A DNA stretch of 64,000 nucleotides, taken from positions 186,001 through 250,000 of the forward strand of contig NZ_MCIA01000023.1 in the NCBI RefSeq assembly GCF_003609635.1, given 5' to 3'. Below the pieces are notes generated by a model. That model had not been told where the DNA came from. It searched no databases and saw only the letters and a program-made list of their open reading frames with translations. The translations under genes were made by a program, and so were the position numbers. The DNA is from Lacrimispora algidixylanolytica (GTDB lineage Bacteria > Bacillota > Clostridia > Lachnospirales > Lachnospiraceae). Positions 34,443 through 43,555 of the stretch are shown in pieces; position 1 is the stretch's first letter, and the number at the start of each line of letters is the position of its first letter.

Positions 34443-35183
34443 TCACATCAAGAATATGTATTTTGAACTGCTGGAAAGCTCCTTGGAATAAGCAAATCCC
34501 AACTCCTTAAAATCCTTGAGACCATTCAGATCAGAAATATTATTCTCTGCCATGAACCGTACCATACCACCTCGAGCCATCTTAGATATTGTTCCCTTTT
34601 GCTTCACTTTCCCTTCCACCAGCTCACCAAACTCAATCGTAATAAATTGATCCTTTGGTGTGATATGTTTTTCGATGCATTGTGAGTATTCCTTCGAAGC
34701 CAAGTTAAGGATAATTCTGTCATCGTCCATCAGACTATGATACAACCGGTCTCCCCAGAAATCATATAAATCTTTGCAATCATTCACGGATAGCTTTGCC
34801 TGCATCTCTAGTCGATATGGCGTTACCCCATCAAAGGGCCTTAGTACTCCATAGAAGCCTGACAGAATACGCAAATGCTCTGATAGGTACGAAAGTGCTC
34901 TAGCTGTGAGCACTTTCGGAGCCATATGCTGATACTGCAAGCCTTCATATGCTATTACTGCCGGTGTCAGTTTACGCATCAAAGTCATATCTTTATAGCG
35001 CTTATAGTTTAATTCTGCTAATTTATCATTGCATTTCCACAATTCCTTACCTTCTAATAAGGACATGGATTTCATTTCATGCATCAATATTTTTGCATCA
35101 TTAATAAATCCGGGTATTCCGGTAACCTCAATGGAATCCGTATCCTCGTTCATCTTCTTTGCTGGAGAAATTATTATCTTCAT
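34443..35183 (-). CDS. yaaA: Peroxide stress protein YaaA
   Basis: 246 residues. Starts MKIIISPAKKM, then YEGLQYQ, LRILSGFYGVLRPFDGVTPYRLEM and NLASKEYS, all typical of YaaA (DUF328). YaaA lowers free iron and oxidative damage under peroxide in E. coli. Placed 3 bp after a bcp-like peroxiredoxin gene on the same strand, so both belong to one peroxide-response operon. Confidence 0.92.
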   Translation of the reverse strand: MKIIISPAKKMNEDTDSIEVTGIPGFINDAKILMHEMKSMSLLEGKELWKCNDKLAELNYKRYKDMTLMRKLTPAVIAYEGLQYQHMAPKVLTARALSYLSEHLRILSGFYGVLRPFDGVTPYRLEMQAKLSVNDCKDLYDFWGDRLYHSLMDDDRIILNLASKEYSQCIEKHITPKDQFITIEFGELVEGKVKQKGTISKMARGGMVRFMAENNISDLNGLKDFKELGFAYSKELSSSSKYIFLM

Positions 35184-35186
35184 ATC

Positions 35187-35480
35187 CTATAAGTGAGCCA
35201 GCATTTGTGCCGGATTCTCCTCTGCCTTCACTTTACCAAAGGCTTGTACAATTACCCCATCTTCATCAATGAGATATGTGGTTCGAACCACAGCCCCCTT
35301 TTCCTGAAACTGCGGATACAACTCTCCAAAGTTGCAAGCCTGCTTGGTACAGCCCGGAGTATTGTCCTTTGGATAGAAATATAAAATAACCTTCCTACCC
35401 TTGTACTCCTCTAACGTGTGCATCAGCCCATTCTGATCCGGCAATGAAAATGCTGGTGCTTTTGTTCCTGTCTCTATCAC
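35187..35480 (-). pseudogene. bcp: Bcp-type peroxiredoxin with internal in-frame deletion
   Basis: 97 residues against about 150 for Bcp/PrxQ. The N-terminus is normal (APAFSLPDQNG, YFYPKDNTPGCTKQACNF with the peroxidatic Cys, ELYPQFQEKGAVV) and the C-terminus is normal (RTTYLIDEDGVIVQAF). The roughly 50 residues between them, including the central helix and sheet, are missing, and GAVV runs directly into RTTYLID in frame. The thioredoxin fold cannot close without this part. First gene of the yaaA operon; the deletion leaves yaaA translation intact. Confidence 0.75.
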
Positions 35481-35578
35481 AATCTGACCTCCTGATTCTT
35501 ATGTTAAATATAAAATCCTTCTCTTCCGCTTTTCTAGTATTCATTTCACTGTTACAATTTCCATCATTGCCTATTCTT

Positions 35579-35989
35579 CTATATCACGATGCCATCGCAA
35601 TGGTCAATTTCATGTTGTATAATCTGTGCAATCCAATCAGTAAACTTCTGACACTGTTTATTGAAATTCATATCCCAAAACTCTACCTCGATATCCTTAT
35701 ATCTGGTAGTCTTACGAACTCCAATCAAAGAAAGACAGCCTTCTTCCGTCACGTACTCACCAGACTTTTTTACAATCACTGGATTAATCATCGCAATATT
35801 AGCAAAGCCCATACTCACTGCTATTATTCTCTTCTTGACACCAATCATATTAGCCGCCATTCCTACACAGCCTGCTTCATTGGCTTTTAAAGTGTCAAGC
35901 AAATCCTGAACAACCTGCATGTCCGCTTCCGTTGCCAGTTCTGACTTCTGATTCAGGAAAATGACATCCTTCATTACTGATCTAATCAT
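35579..35989 (-). CDS. Peptide deformylase-like protein with altered motif I
   Basis: 136 residues. Motif II EEGCLSL and motif III QHEIDHCDG are complete, giving Cys and two His metal ligands and the catalytic Glu. Motif I, normally GxGxAAxQ, reads VGMAANMIG: Met stands at the Gln that stabilises the transition state. ATG 35989 with AAGAAGG upstream. A second, non-essential deformylase or one with another substrate; the main one is presumably elsewhere. Confidence 0.8.
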   Translation of the reverse strand: MIRSVMKDVIFLNQKSELATEADMQVVQDLLDTLKANEAGCVGMAANMIGVKKRIIAVSMGFANIAMINPVIVKKSGEYVTEEGCLSLIGVRKTTRYKDIEVEFWDMNFNKQCQKFTDWIAQIIQHEIDHCDGIVI

Positions 35990-36339
35990 TACAAACCTTC
36001 TTTCATTTGCTCAAAATAGTTGTGTTTCAGAGTATTCTTCTGCCAAGGCAATACCGTATATTTACCATATGGTACAATTACGCTAATGCCTGTCTTTATT
36101 TACTGTATTATTTGCTTATCTGTTTTAATAAGTCAGATTGGCATAACCTTTCTGCACTTCTGCCTCAGGCTTTCTGCTACAACCAACTTCCTCCTCGGAT
36201 AAATAGATATTATTTGAACTACACTGTAGTTCATTTTTTACATACAAATTATAACACATTACCAGCTTAAAAAACACTTCATTTCCTCTTACACTCTATC
36301 AAATATATGTTTTGATACAATAGCAGGATGAGTATCAAA
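35990..36339. other. Intergenic region without supported gene
   Basis: AT-rich. Two short rightward frames (36007-36270, 36020-36202) lack ribosome sites and family features and are not accepted. Confidence 0.6.
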
Positions 36340-36376
36340 AAATCCCCAAACCAGATGATACCTGGTTTGAGGATTT
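36340..36376 (-). terminator. Terminator of the GH9 gene
   Basis: Stem AAACCAG / CTGGTTT extended by AAATCCCC / GAGGATTT, T-run on the leftward strand, 60 bp after the cellulase stop. Confidence 0.8.
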
Positions 36377-36438
36377 AATAAATCGAATAACAGAACACCC
36401 AGAATGTCTACTTCTCATGCTCAATTTTGATAGTGGAA

Positions 36439-38397
36439 CTATACGGTACTGCCGGGTTCTTTGCCAAATACTTTTACTCCTGCATCATATACCGGAATAT
36501 ATGCTGTTTTTACGGTATTTCCGGAGGTAGCTCCAGAAAGGTCCGTATAGGAAAAATCATTGGCATTGTTCCAGGTTACTGTGGATGGCGCTGCAATCCG
36601 AAACTGTACTTCTTTTCTGTAAGCAGACTGTCCGCCAGGATAAATCTTGGTTCCGGTAAAATCTGCATTGACATAATAGATATTGGACGCTTCATTCCAT
36701 GGCAGTAATTTGGATACCACAGCTCCGTTATTGTAATTGGTATTTACCGTAATATCAGATGCTTTATATCCCAACTTTTTCACTTCTGAAATATCGATGA
36801 AGTATTTAAAGGACAGCTTATCTCCCATTTTAGCAGGCCAGCCAGAGCGGTTGTTTAAAAGTGCCTTGATTTCAATAAAATTACTGCCGGAGGCATTGAT
36901 TCCTGCTTCTACAAAGTACTCATCATTGGTTACCGGTTCGATTGCTTTAAAGTCAGCAATTGGCATTCCGCCGTACACCCCATATAATTTAGCAAGGGCA
37001 CCTACAAATCCTGCATTGTAATCGCATGCAATTTCATTATTTACATAATTACCGATATCATCGGTGTAGCTGTCATCTCTTCCGGGACCGCCAACTAAAG
37101 CACCGTAGATTGTATGTCTGTGATAGGTGGGAACCGTCTGACTGTCAGCCCAAGAACTGTGAGCCGTTCTGTGGTGAGGTCTCTTTGGAGGATTTTCACC
37201 AAATCCAACCACAAAACTGTGTCCTGCGCTACCCAGAGCATAATCCACCTGCTGCTTGGCAAAGGTATTATACGCAGTTACCTTGGAAGCGGTACAACCG
37301 GACCAGTCTGCATAAACACTTGCTAAGAAGGCTGTGGTAGTAGCATAACGCAAAGCTCCCCAGGAATCCAACCAGGCAAGGCCTTTTGGTGTATAGGAGA
37401 CACGTTCTCCGTTATAACCGGTGGACCAGTAATCCAAATGCATTTCTGATGCTGTCTTATAAATTGCTTTGTTTGTGATCCTGGCAAGAAGGATTTCTGT
37501 GCCATAATGTACATCATCCCAGTTATGAGCCCATCTGTAAGCAAAGGTAGTGGACTGGGATTCTGTTCCCCAGTTTTTCACATAGGATTCCGCTTTGTTT
37601 AAATAAGTGGTTTCTCCTGTTGCAAGATACAACCAGGTACCTGCCCAGCTAAGTTCATCATAAAAACCGCTGTAGGAGGTGTAAAAACCATTGGCTGCAG
37701 TATAGCCTGCATCACTCTTGGTGGTATCTGCAAAAGCAAAGAGCTCTTTGGCATGACGGACGCATTCTGCGGCATAAGTCGGATTGCTTTCTGCAAATAT
37801 AGCACCTGCGGCAGCTAAAGCTGCTGCTGACCCAGCTACTACGGAAGAACCAGGCCTTGCTAAATCTACCTTAAAGGATGGACGTGCCATCTGCATAACC
37901 TCGGCAGGTCCCCACCAGGAATGGTCAGCATTGCCGTCACCTACCTGATAGTAGAATACATTAGCAGATGGATGGCATTTTATCAGATAGTCGGTTGCCC
38001 ACTTGATTTCCTCTAGCAGATAATCAAGCTGACCGCTCTGTTTCAAGGCGGCCCTTGATTCATAAACGCTCCAGGCTAACATAGCAGCCGTGTACGCCAA
38101 CGGTAGGTTGAATTTCGGGTGATCACCTGCATCGTGCCAACCGCCGGTCAAATCAAGTCCGGCGTCTGCTCCATCCGTCAGACCGGAATCTCCTCTCCAG
38201 TTATTCCGGATGGTTTTCGGAAGTTTTCCGGAGCGCTGGAACTCATAAAACATGATTGCTTTTTGTAATGCTTCTCCGTAATTATAATTTGTCTGCGCTT
38301 TTGCAGTTTCTGCTGATTCAAGCCCTGTTAAGTTGGGATTTCCACCCATATTTTTATGTTCCTTAGTAAAAGCTTTTCCTGAAGAATTAACATTCAT
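36439..38397 (-). CDS. GH9 endoglucanase with CBM3c, no signal peptide
   Basis: 652 residues from ATG 38397 behind AAAGGAGG. Residues 38-470: GH9 with [13 protein letters not shown] (catalytic Asp pair), [11 protein letters not shown] and [11 protein letters not shown] (catalytic Glu). Residues 490-640: CBM3c, from [20 protein letters not shown] to [21 protein letters not shown]. Cellulose chains are cut processively by this module pair in related clostridia. The N-terminus ([20 protein letters not shown]) is polar, with no export signal, and there is no dockerin. The end is abrupt; with one C less near 36450 the frame would continue 14 residues ([14 protein letters not shown]), a possible frameshift. 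Confidence 0.9.
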   Translation of the reverse strand: MNVNSSGKAFTKEHKNMGGNPNLTGLESAETAKAQTNYNYGEALQKAIMFYEFQRSGKLPKTIRNNWRGDSGLTDGADAGLDLTGGWHDAGDHPKFNLPLAYTAAMLAWSVYESRAALKQSGQLDYLLEEIKWATDYLIKCHPSANVFYYQVGDGNADHSWWGPAEVMQMARPSFKVDLARPGSSVVAGSAAALAAAGAIFAESNPTYAAECVRHAKELFAFADTTKSDAGYTAANGFYTSYSGFYDELSWAGTWLYLATGETTYLNKAESYVKNWGTESQSTTFAYRWAHNWDDVHYGTEILLARITNKAIYKTASEMHLDYWSTGYNGERVSYTPKGLAWLDSWGALRYATTTAFLASVYADWSGCTASKVTAYNTFAKQQVDYALGSAGHSFVVGFGENPPKRPHHRTAHSSWADSQTVPTYHRHTIYGALVGGPGRDDSYTDDIGNYVNNEIACDYNAGFVGALAKLYGVYGGMPIADFKAIEPVTNDEYFVEAGINASGSNFIEIKALLNNRSGWPAKMGDKLSFKYFIDISEVKKLGYKASDITVNTNYNNGAVVSKLLPWNEASNIYYVNADFTGTKIYPGGQSAYRKEVQFRIAAPSTVTWNNANDFSYTDLSGATSGNTVKTAYIPVYDAGVKVFGKEPGSTV

Positions 38398-38555
38398 TTT
38401 TATTTCCTCCTTTAGATTTTTAACATTTAGTTAGGATATAACTGAATAAATATGTTGCCGGCGTTTTATATATCTTCCAGTTACATACTATAAAAAGAAA
38501 TAAAAAATTATTTTGTAAACTAATTTATAGTTATTATTTAATACCTTTAATATTT
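38398..38555. other. AT-rich upstream region of the GH9 gene
   Basis: No gene; presumably holds the cellulase promoter, which I cannot place with confidence. Confidence 0.5.
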
Positions 38556-38760
38556 TCACTGAATCAACAAATTCAAAGATGGAGCTGTTGCAAATTTTGC
38601 AACAGCTCCATCTCGAGTTAATTCACCCTCATTAAAAACATTTTTTATGTGGCGTGAGATAGTAGACTTATCTCTCTGAAACAATTCGGCCACCTGATCA
38701 ATTGAAAGCCAAACAGTATCATTAGCAAGTTTCAGTTCAATTTTTTATTCCCGTCTTACC
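38556..38760 (-). pseudogene. Fragment of a RhuM-family (virulence/antirepressor-like) gene
   Basis: Leftward frame reading KIELKLANDTVWLSIDQVAE, then LFQRDKSTISRHIKNVFNEG and ELTRDGAVAKFATA. This is the N-terminal block of RhuM proteins (LEDDTVWLTQxQMAELF..DRSxISRHIxNIF). No start codon; in-frame TAA at 38745-38747, and GKTGIKN in another frame just before suggests a frameshift. After AKFATAP the homology ends. A perfect hairpin (38578-38612) spans the break. Leftover of an integrated element. Confidence 0.72.
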
Positions 38761-38827
38761 CACATGCACGGAGTATTATATTGGTATATTCTTTAAGTAA
38801 AAACTCGGTGATATCAAATTATTCACC

Positions 38828-39964
38828 TTAATTCGCTCCAATAAGCAAAGCCAAATATCCCCATTCCCAGATTAAGTTTTTAAAGCTTTTATCCAGATAT
38901 TCACAGATATCTTCTTGGTCATATCCCATCATTCGTGATATAACAACTATATAATTACGTACCACTGTATAAGACAGTTTTTCTTGTTCATCAAGTAACC
39001 AACTTAGAAAGATTGAGTGCCTCATTATCGCATATTCCATAGCAATCCACTGAATCATAACAACCATACTTTCCAAATCCGAGTCTGGCATCAGACTATT
39101 TGAAAAAATTTCTACAATAAGATAATTGCGAAATAACTTTTCATAAGAAGAAAACTGCTTTTCGAATTTCTGTAATTGTACAATCATTTTACGTTTATCA
39201 TAGTCTCTCGATAAGTTTTCCGCTAACACAGCTATTGGTTCCAGATAACTGGTATATAGTTCTTGCTTTCGATAATTTTCAGCTATATCTAAAAAAAGTT
39301 CATTATTTTCTTCAAAAGTATCTAAACTTAGAAATTTCATGTTATCTATGGTATCTGATAATTCTTTTAAGACAGCTTTGTCCTTATATTCGTCTATCTC
39401 TTTTTTTAATACAGATTCATTTTGATGAATCTCCAGAAGGATATAAAAAATCATCATCACACTCTTTGAAATAGAAAAGTGTTGATTTTGTATAATAGTA
39501 ATCATCATAGTTCGAATCTGCAACAAAATGTCTTCATCCATATCAAACATATTCTTCGTAAAACAAATTTTATCCTGCTGATTCATCAAATCCACAACTT
39601 CTGGGCAGCAGGATACCAAAGAGTATTCTTTTCTATCTGCAAATTCGTGTATCTGCCTTGGGAAAATCGCACAAGTTTCAGACAAAACTTCATCTCCAAA
39701 AGTCAATACTAGATTGCAAAGTTTCTGTTCATTTAAGAAAGGACACTGCTTCTGTTCATTCAAAGCAATGACACGTGTGCCATCTTTTTGTCTTACATAT
39801 TGATCTAAATAATCATTGTTTTGCTTTGTTAAGCTTAAGTGATTCCATTTTATATAAGTATCATCATCTACTGCAATCTTCCACTCTTGGCAACAAGTAA
39901 ACGAACACCTGTCTGCAATGCAGGTAAAATTGTCATAGTAATCCGTTTTGATTTCATTCTTCAT
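38828..39964 (-). CDS. FliB-like flagellin lysine-N-methylase family protein
   Basis: 378 residues from ATG 39964 (AGGAG 6 nt upstream). The Cys-rich N-terminal part is diagnostic: CIADRCSFTCCQEWKI, KQCPFLNEQKLCNL, LSETCAIFPRQ and SLVSCCPEV, probably a metal or iron-sulfur site. FliB methylates lysines on flagellin in Salmonella; in clostridia the family is often found without flagellar genes, as here, so the true substrate is open. Monocistronic. Confidence 0.8.
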   Translation of the reverse strand: MKNEIKTDYYDNFTCIADRCSFTCCQEWKIAVDDDTYIKWNHLSLTKQNNDYLDQYVRQKDGTRVIALNEQKQCPFLNEQKLCNLVLTFGDEVLSETCAIFPRQIHEFADRKEYSLVSCCPEVVDLMNQQDKICFTKNMFDMDEDILLQIRTMMITIIQNQHFSISKSVMMIFYILLEIHQNESVLKKEIDEYKDKAVLKELSDTIDNMKFLSLDTFEENNELFLDIAENYRKQELYTSYLEPIAVLAENLSRDYDKRKMIVQLQKFEKQFSSYEKLFRNYLIVEIFSNSLMPDSDLESMVVMIQWIAMEYAIMRHSIFLSWLLDEQEKLSYTVVRNYIVVISRMMGYDQEDICEYLDKSFKNLIWEWGYLALLIGAN

Positions 39965-40046
39965 AATCATCTCCTAAAATACACTGATAGCGTCATTTTG
40001 TATACTTCTTATTTTCTCAGTGCTTCTTACTAAACCCAGTATATAA

Positions 40047-40169
40047 CTATTTTGTTGTTTTTTCAGATAACCCATAGACTGTTATTGTTTCAATAATTGC
40101 TCCATCATTTTCCCAAGACTGTGTAGCAGGATATTCTTTTCTGTTTTGTAAGATATGATTCTGACTTTT
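40047..40169 (-). other. Start-less open stretch, possible gene remnant
   Basis: Between the FliB-like gene and the RlmD terminator 40 codons are open between TAA and TAG, including EYPATQSWENDGAIIETITV and ending YGLSEKTTK. Composition looks coding, but there is no start codon and no family match I can name. The rest of 39965-40321 is AT-rich. Confidence 0.25.
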
Positions 40170-40224
40170 TTATCTCTTACCATCAAAATCACCTATGCCA
40201 ACAATATTTTTCCCTAAAAATCAG

Positions 40225-40268
40225 GGCAAAAATCGGCCATTATTTAGCCTGATTTTTGCCCGTTTTTC
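40225..40268. terminator. Rho-independent terminator after rlmD-like gene
   Basis: GGGCAAAAATCggc / gccTGATTTTTGCCC with a 9-nt loop, T-runs on both sides. Confidence 0.8.
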
Positions 40269-40321
40269 ACACTGAAACCGCAACATATTGAGGTTTCAGT
40301 GTTCTATTCATCATTTTGACC

Positions 40322-42679
40322 TCAACGTGTCATTAGAATTACTGTCTCCACATGCCCCGTAATAGGAAACAGGTCCACTCCCCAACCTTTCTTAGCTTCA
40401 TACCCTCTTTTCCTAAAAAGATCTAAATCTCTTGCAAGCGTCTCCGGTCCACATGAAATATATACCACTTTTTTAGGATTTAATTTAGCAACCGAATCAA
40501 TAAATTCCACTGTACTTCCACTTCTTGGGGGATCAAGGAATACTACATCAACATTCTCTCCGTTTTCCGCCATATTTTCCATGAATTTTCCTGCATCGTT
40601 ACAGAAGAATTTCACATTATTTAAACCATTTATTTTTGCGTTTTCGAATGCATCTTTTACAGCATCGCGATTAAATTCCACACCAATGACCTCTTTTGCA
40701 TACTGGCTGGCAACGATGCCAATGGTTCCAATTCCGCAATAAGCATCAATGACTCGTTCTTTTCCGGTCAATCCGGCCGCTTCAATGGCCTTTTTATATA
40801 GAATTTCAGTCTGAACCGGATTCACCTGATAGAAAGATTTAGAAGAAATTCTGAAGCGATATCCACATAAAATATCCTCGATAAATCCTTTACCATACAG
40901 TACATGTTCCTTATCTCCCAAAACCATGTTGGTTCCACGACCATTAATATTTTGGATTACTGTGGTGATTTCCGGTTGCTTCTCTAGTAATGCCTTCACA
41001 AAATTATTTTTAGACGGAAAGATTGGTGAAGCAGTAACTAAAACAACCATAATTTCCCCTGTTGCAAAACCTCGTCGGATCAAAACATGACGAAGTAAAC
41101 CATATCCCGTATCTTCATCGTAAGTACGAATTTTAAAGGATTTAAGCATGCCTCTGATGGTACCAATGATTTCATCTGCCTTTTGATCTTCAATCAGGCA
41201 GCTTTCAACTGGAACAACATGATGTGAATTTGCCTCATAGACACCTGAAAATGGATTTCCCTTTTTATCACGATCAAAAACAGCATGTACTTTATTACGG
41301 TAATGATAAGGGTTTTCCATACCGATCATTGCTTCAAGTTTACAATAGGGCTTCAATAACTCTTCAAGCCGCTTTTGTTTCTGCTCAAGTTGTTGTTTAT
41401 AAGGTATATCTAGTAGCTGACACCCCCCACATATCCGAAAAACAGGACATTGGGTTTTGTTTCTTCTTTCCCCTGGATTTCGCTCAGTCTTGTCATCAGC
41501 TCCCTGCCAAGTTTTCTCTCCGTACTTCTTTCCGGCCTTTTCCCCAGATTTCTGCCAGGTTTTCTCGCCAAACTTCTTTCCAGTTTGCTCGCCTGCCTTA
41601 GACCAGGTCTTTTCTCCTGATTTCCGCTCAGTGTTTTCATCAGCTCTCTGCCAGGTTTTTTCTCCGTACTTCTGTCCGGCCTTTTCCCCTGATTTCTGCC
41701 AGGTTTTCTCGCCAAACTTTTTTCCAGTTTGCTCGCCTGCCTTAGACCAGGTTTTTTCTCCTGATTTTCGCTCAGTCTTTTCATCAGCTCTCTGCCAAGA
41801 TTTCTCTCCGTACTTCTGTCCGGCCTTTTCCCCTGATTTCTGCCAGGTTTTTTCGCCAAACTTCCTTCCAGTCTGATCACCTGCTTTAGACCAGGTCTTT
41901 TCTCCTGATTTCCGCTCAGTGTTTTCATCAGCTCTCTGCCAGGTTTTCTCTCCGTACTTCTGTCCGGTCTTTTCTCCTGTTTTCTGCCAGGTTTTATCGC
42001 CATACTTCTTTCCAGTCTGCTCACCAGCTTTAGACCAGGTCTTTTCTCCTGATTTACGCTCAGTGTTTTCATCAGCTCTCTGCCAGGTTTTTTCGCCAAA
42101 CTTCCTTCCAGTCTGTTCACCTGATTTAGACCAGGTTTTCTCTCCGTACTTCTGTCCGGTCTTTTCCCCAGGCTTCTGCCAGGTTTTCTCGCCATACTTC
42201 TTTCCAGTCTGCTCACCAGCTTTAGACCAGGTCTTTTCTCCTGATTTCCGCTCAGTGTTTTCATCAGCTCTCTGCCAGGTTTTTTCGCCAAACTTCCTTC
42301 CAGTCTGATCGCCTGATTTAGACCAGGTTTTCTCTCCGTACTTCTGTCCGGCCTTTTCCCCAGGCTTCTGCCAGTTTTTTTCCCCATACTTCTTTCCAGT
42401 CTGCTCACCAGCTTTAGACCAGGTCTTTTCTCCCGATCTGCGCTCAGTCTTGTCATCAGCTTTCTGCCAAGTTTTCTCTCCGTACTTCTGTCCGGTCTTT
42501 TCCCCTGATTTCTGCCAGGTTTTCTCGCCAAACTTCTTTCCAGTCTGCTCGCCTGCTTTAGACCAGGTTTTTTCTCCCGATTTCTGGCCGGTCTTATCTC
42601 TCGTCCTTTCTCCTTTTTTCTCACCTTTTATCATTGCATCACCACGAAATTTGTCTTTATTAAACCTGTTATCTGCCAT
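40322..42679 (-). CDS. RlmD-type 23S rRNA (uracil-C5)-methyltransferase with a long repetitive N-terminus
   Basis: 785 residues. Residues 403-785 are a normal TrmA/RumA enzyme: iron-sulfur ligands in CPVFRICGGCQLL, QVNPVQTEILYKKAIE, DAYCGIGTIGI (SAM), DPPRSGS and the catalytic Cys in YISCGPETLARDL. It methylates a uridine (U1939 or U747 class) of 23S rRNA. Residues 35-402 are 23 tandem copies of a basic 16-residue unit, consensus GEKTWxKxGExTGxKx, absent from ordinary RlmD (about 450 residues). The fusion is open throughout with ATG 42679 and no other ribosome site at the enzyme domain, so it is one protein. The repeat is probably an RNA- or ribosome-binding tail. Confidence 0.88.
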   Translation of the reverse strand: MADNRFNKDKFRGDAMIKGEKKGERTRDKTGQKSGEKTWSKAGEQTGKKFGEKTWQKSGEKTGQKYGEKTWQKADDKTERRSGEKTWSKAGEQTGKKYGEKNWQKPGEKAGQKYGEKTWSKSGDQTGRKFGEKTWQRADENTERKSGEKTWSKAGEQTGKKYGEKTWQKPGEKTGQKYGEKTWSKSGEQTGRKFGEKTWQRADENTERKSGEKTWSKAGEQTGKKYGDKTWQKTGEKTGQKYGEKTWQRADENTERKSGEKTWSKAGDQTGRKFGEKTWQKSGEKAGQKYGEKSWQRADEKTERKSGEKTWSKAGEQTGKKFGEKTWQKSGEKAGQKYGEKTWQRADENTERKSGEKTWSKAGEQTGKKFGEKTWQKSGEKAGKKYGEKTWQGADDKTERNPGERRNKTQCPVFRICGGCQLLDIPYKQQLEQKQKRLEELLKPYCKLEAMIGMENPYHYRNKVHAVFDRDKKGNPFSGVYEANSHHVVPVESCLIEDQKADEIIGTIRGMLKSFKIRTYDEDTGYGLLRHVLIRRGFATGEIMVVLVTASPIFPSKNNFVKALLEKQPEITTVIQNINGRGTNMVLGDKEHVLYGKGFIEDILCGYRFRISSKSFYQVNPVQTEILYKKAIEAAGLTGKERVIDAYCGIGTIGIVASQYAKEVIGVEFNRDAVKDAFENAKINGLNNVKFFCNDAGKFMENMAENGENVDVVFLDPPRSGSTVEFIDSVAKLNPKKVVYISCGPETLARDLDLFRKRGYEAKKGWGVDLFPITGHVETVILMTR
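41474..42577 (-). repeat. Tandem repeat, 23 copies of 48 bp inside the rlmD-like gene
   Basis: Each unit encodes 16 residues starting GEK(T/S/N)W. Three unit types (SKAGEQTGKKx, QKSGEKTGQKY, QRADENTERKS) alternate, giving a mostly 144-bp higher-order repeat with a few four-unit steps. The unit length is a multiple of three, so copy-number change keeps the frame; it also keeps other frames open, explaining spurious long frames here. Confidence 0.92.
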
Positions 42680-42902
42680 TCATTTATCCACCTTTTTTTT
42701 AACATCAAACATAACAAACCCCGGCTTATCAGTTAAGGAATCTGCATCTGACTTTACGCCGGGCTATCATTGTTTACGATATTTACTTCTATTATAATAC
42801 ATTATTCCCCATAAAACCATTAAAATCCTACTTACCTTTGAAAAAGGCTTGCATTTTCATTCTACAAGGATATAATTATCTAAAAAACACAAAGGAAATA
42901 TA

Positions 42903-43475
42903 ATGATGGACGATGAAAATGACTCTTTTTATCTGGATAAAACTGTATATAAAGGAAGACCTCTTAATCCAGTTGGACGCCTCCCAAAAGAGATCCGCAC
43001 CTATGATTTCTTAGATCAACTAGAGGTCCCCTTTATTCGACTGGACCACTCTCCCCTTCCTACCATTGAAGCCTGTCAGGAGGTTGATTCTATTTTGGAA
43101 GTTCAGGTATGTAAAAACCTATTCCTTTGTAATGCTCAAAAAACCAATTTCTATCTTCTCCTGTTACCAGGGAACAAAAAGTTCCGTACCGCTATACTAT
43201 CCAAGCAAATAGGGTCTGCTCGATTGTCCTTCTCCGACACTGAATTTATGGAGAAATATCTGGATATCACCCCTGGCTCTGTTTCTATTCTCGGTCTTAT
43301 GAATGATAAGAACAAGCAGGTTCGCCTACTCATTGATGAGGATGTTTTATCTCATGAATATTTTGCTTGCCATCCCTGTATCAATACATCTAGTTTGAAG
43401 TTCAAAACCAAAGACCTCTTAGACAAAATATTGCCAGCTATCAACATTGACTATACACTAGTTAATCTGCCATAA
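42903..43475 (+). CDS. YbaK/ProX-type aminoacyl-tRNA deacylase
   Basis: 190 residues starting MMDDEND with AAAGGA upstream. IRTYDFLDQLEVPFIRLDHS, then VQVCKNLFLCNAQKTNFYLLLLPGNKKF with the conserved Lys, SARLSF, and TPGSVSILGLMND. This matches the PrdX/ProX editing domain family, which hydrolyses mischarged Ala-tRNA(Pro) in trans. Single gene, divergent from the RlmD-like gene. Confidence 0.85.
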   Translation: MMDDENDSFYLDKTVYKGRPLNPVGRLPKEIRTYDFLDQLEVPFIRLDHSPLPTIEACQEVDSILEVQVCKNLFLCNAQKTNFYLLLLPGNKKFRTAILSKQIGSARLSFSDTEFMEKYLDITPGSVSILGLMNDKNKQVRLLIDEDVLSHEYFACHPCINTSSLKFKTKDLLDKILPAINIDYTLVNLP

Positions 43476-43495
43476 AAATCAGTGATTTTAAGCAT

Positions 43496-43529
43496 AAAAA
43501 AAGGGGCAGGTCTCTGCACCCCCTGTCCC
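43496..43529 (-). terminator. Terminator of the GGDEF gene
   Basis: GGGGCAGG / CCTGTCCC, one mismatch, with a seven-base T-run on the leftward strand. Confidence 0.7.
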
Positions 43530-43555
43530 GTAACTTTATCTACATCTCGTATTCT

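Noticed and set aside
38578-38612. Perfect hairpin as terminator of the FliB-like gene
   Set aside because: It lies about 215 bp past that stop, inside the rhuM fragment, and has no T-run; better seen as part of the fragment's break.
41410-42624. A 404-residue leftward frame and several rightward frames across the rlmD repeat
   Set aside because: The repeat unit is 48 bp, so a frame free of stops in one unit stays open in all. These are shadows of the repeat; only the frame continuing into the catalytic domain has a ribosome site and a known family.
40322-42679. CRISPR-like array, because of the regular 48-bp repeats
   Set aside because: Repeats are contiguous without unique spacers and encode a continuous peptide; no cas genes.
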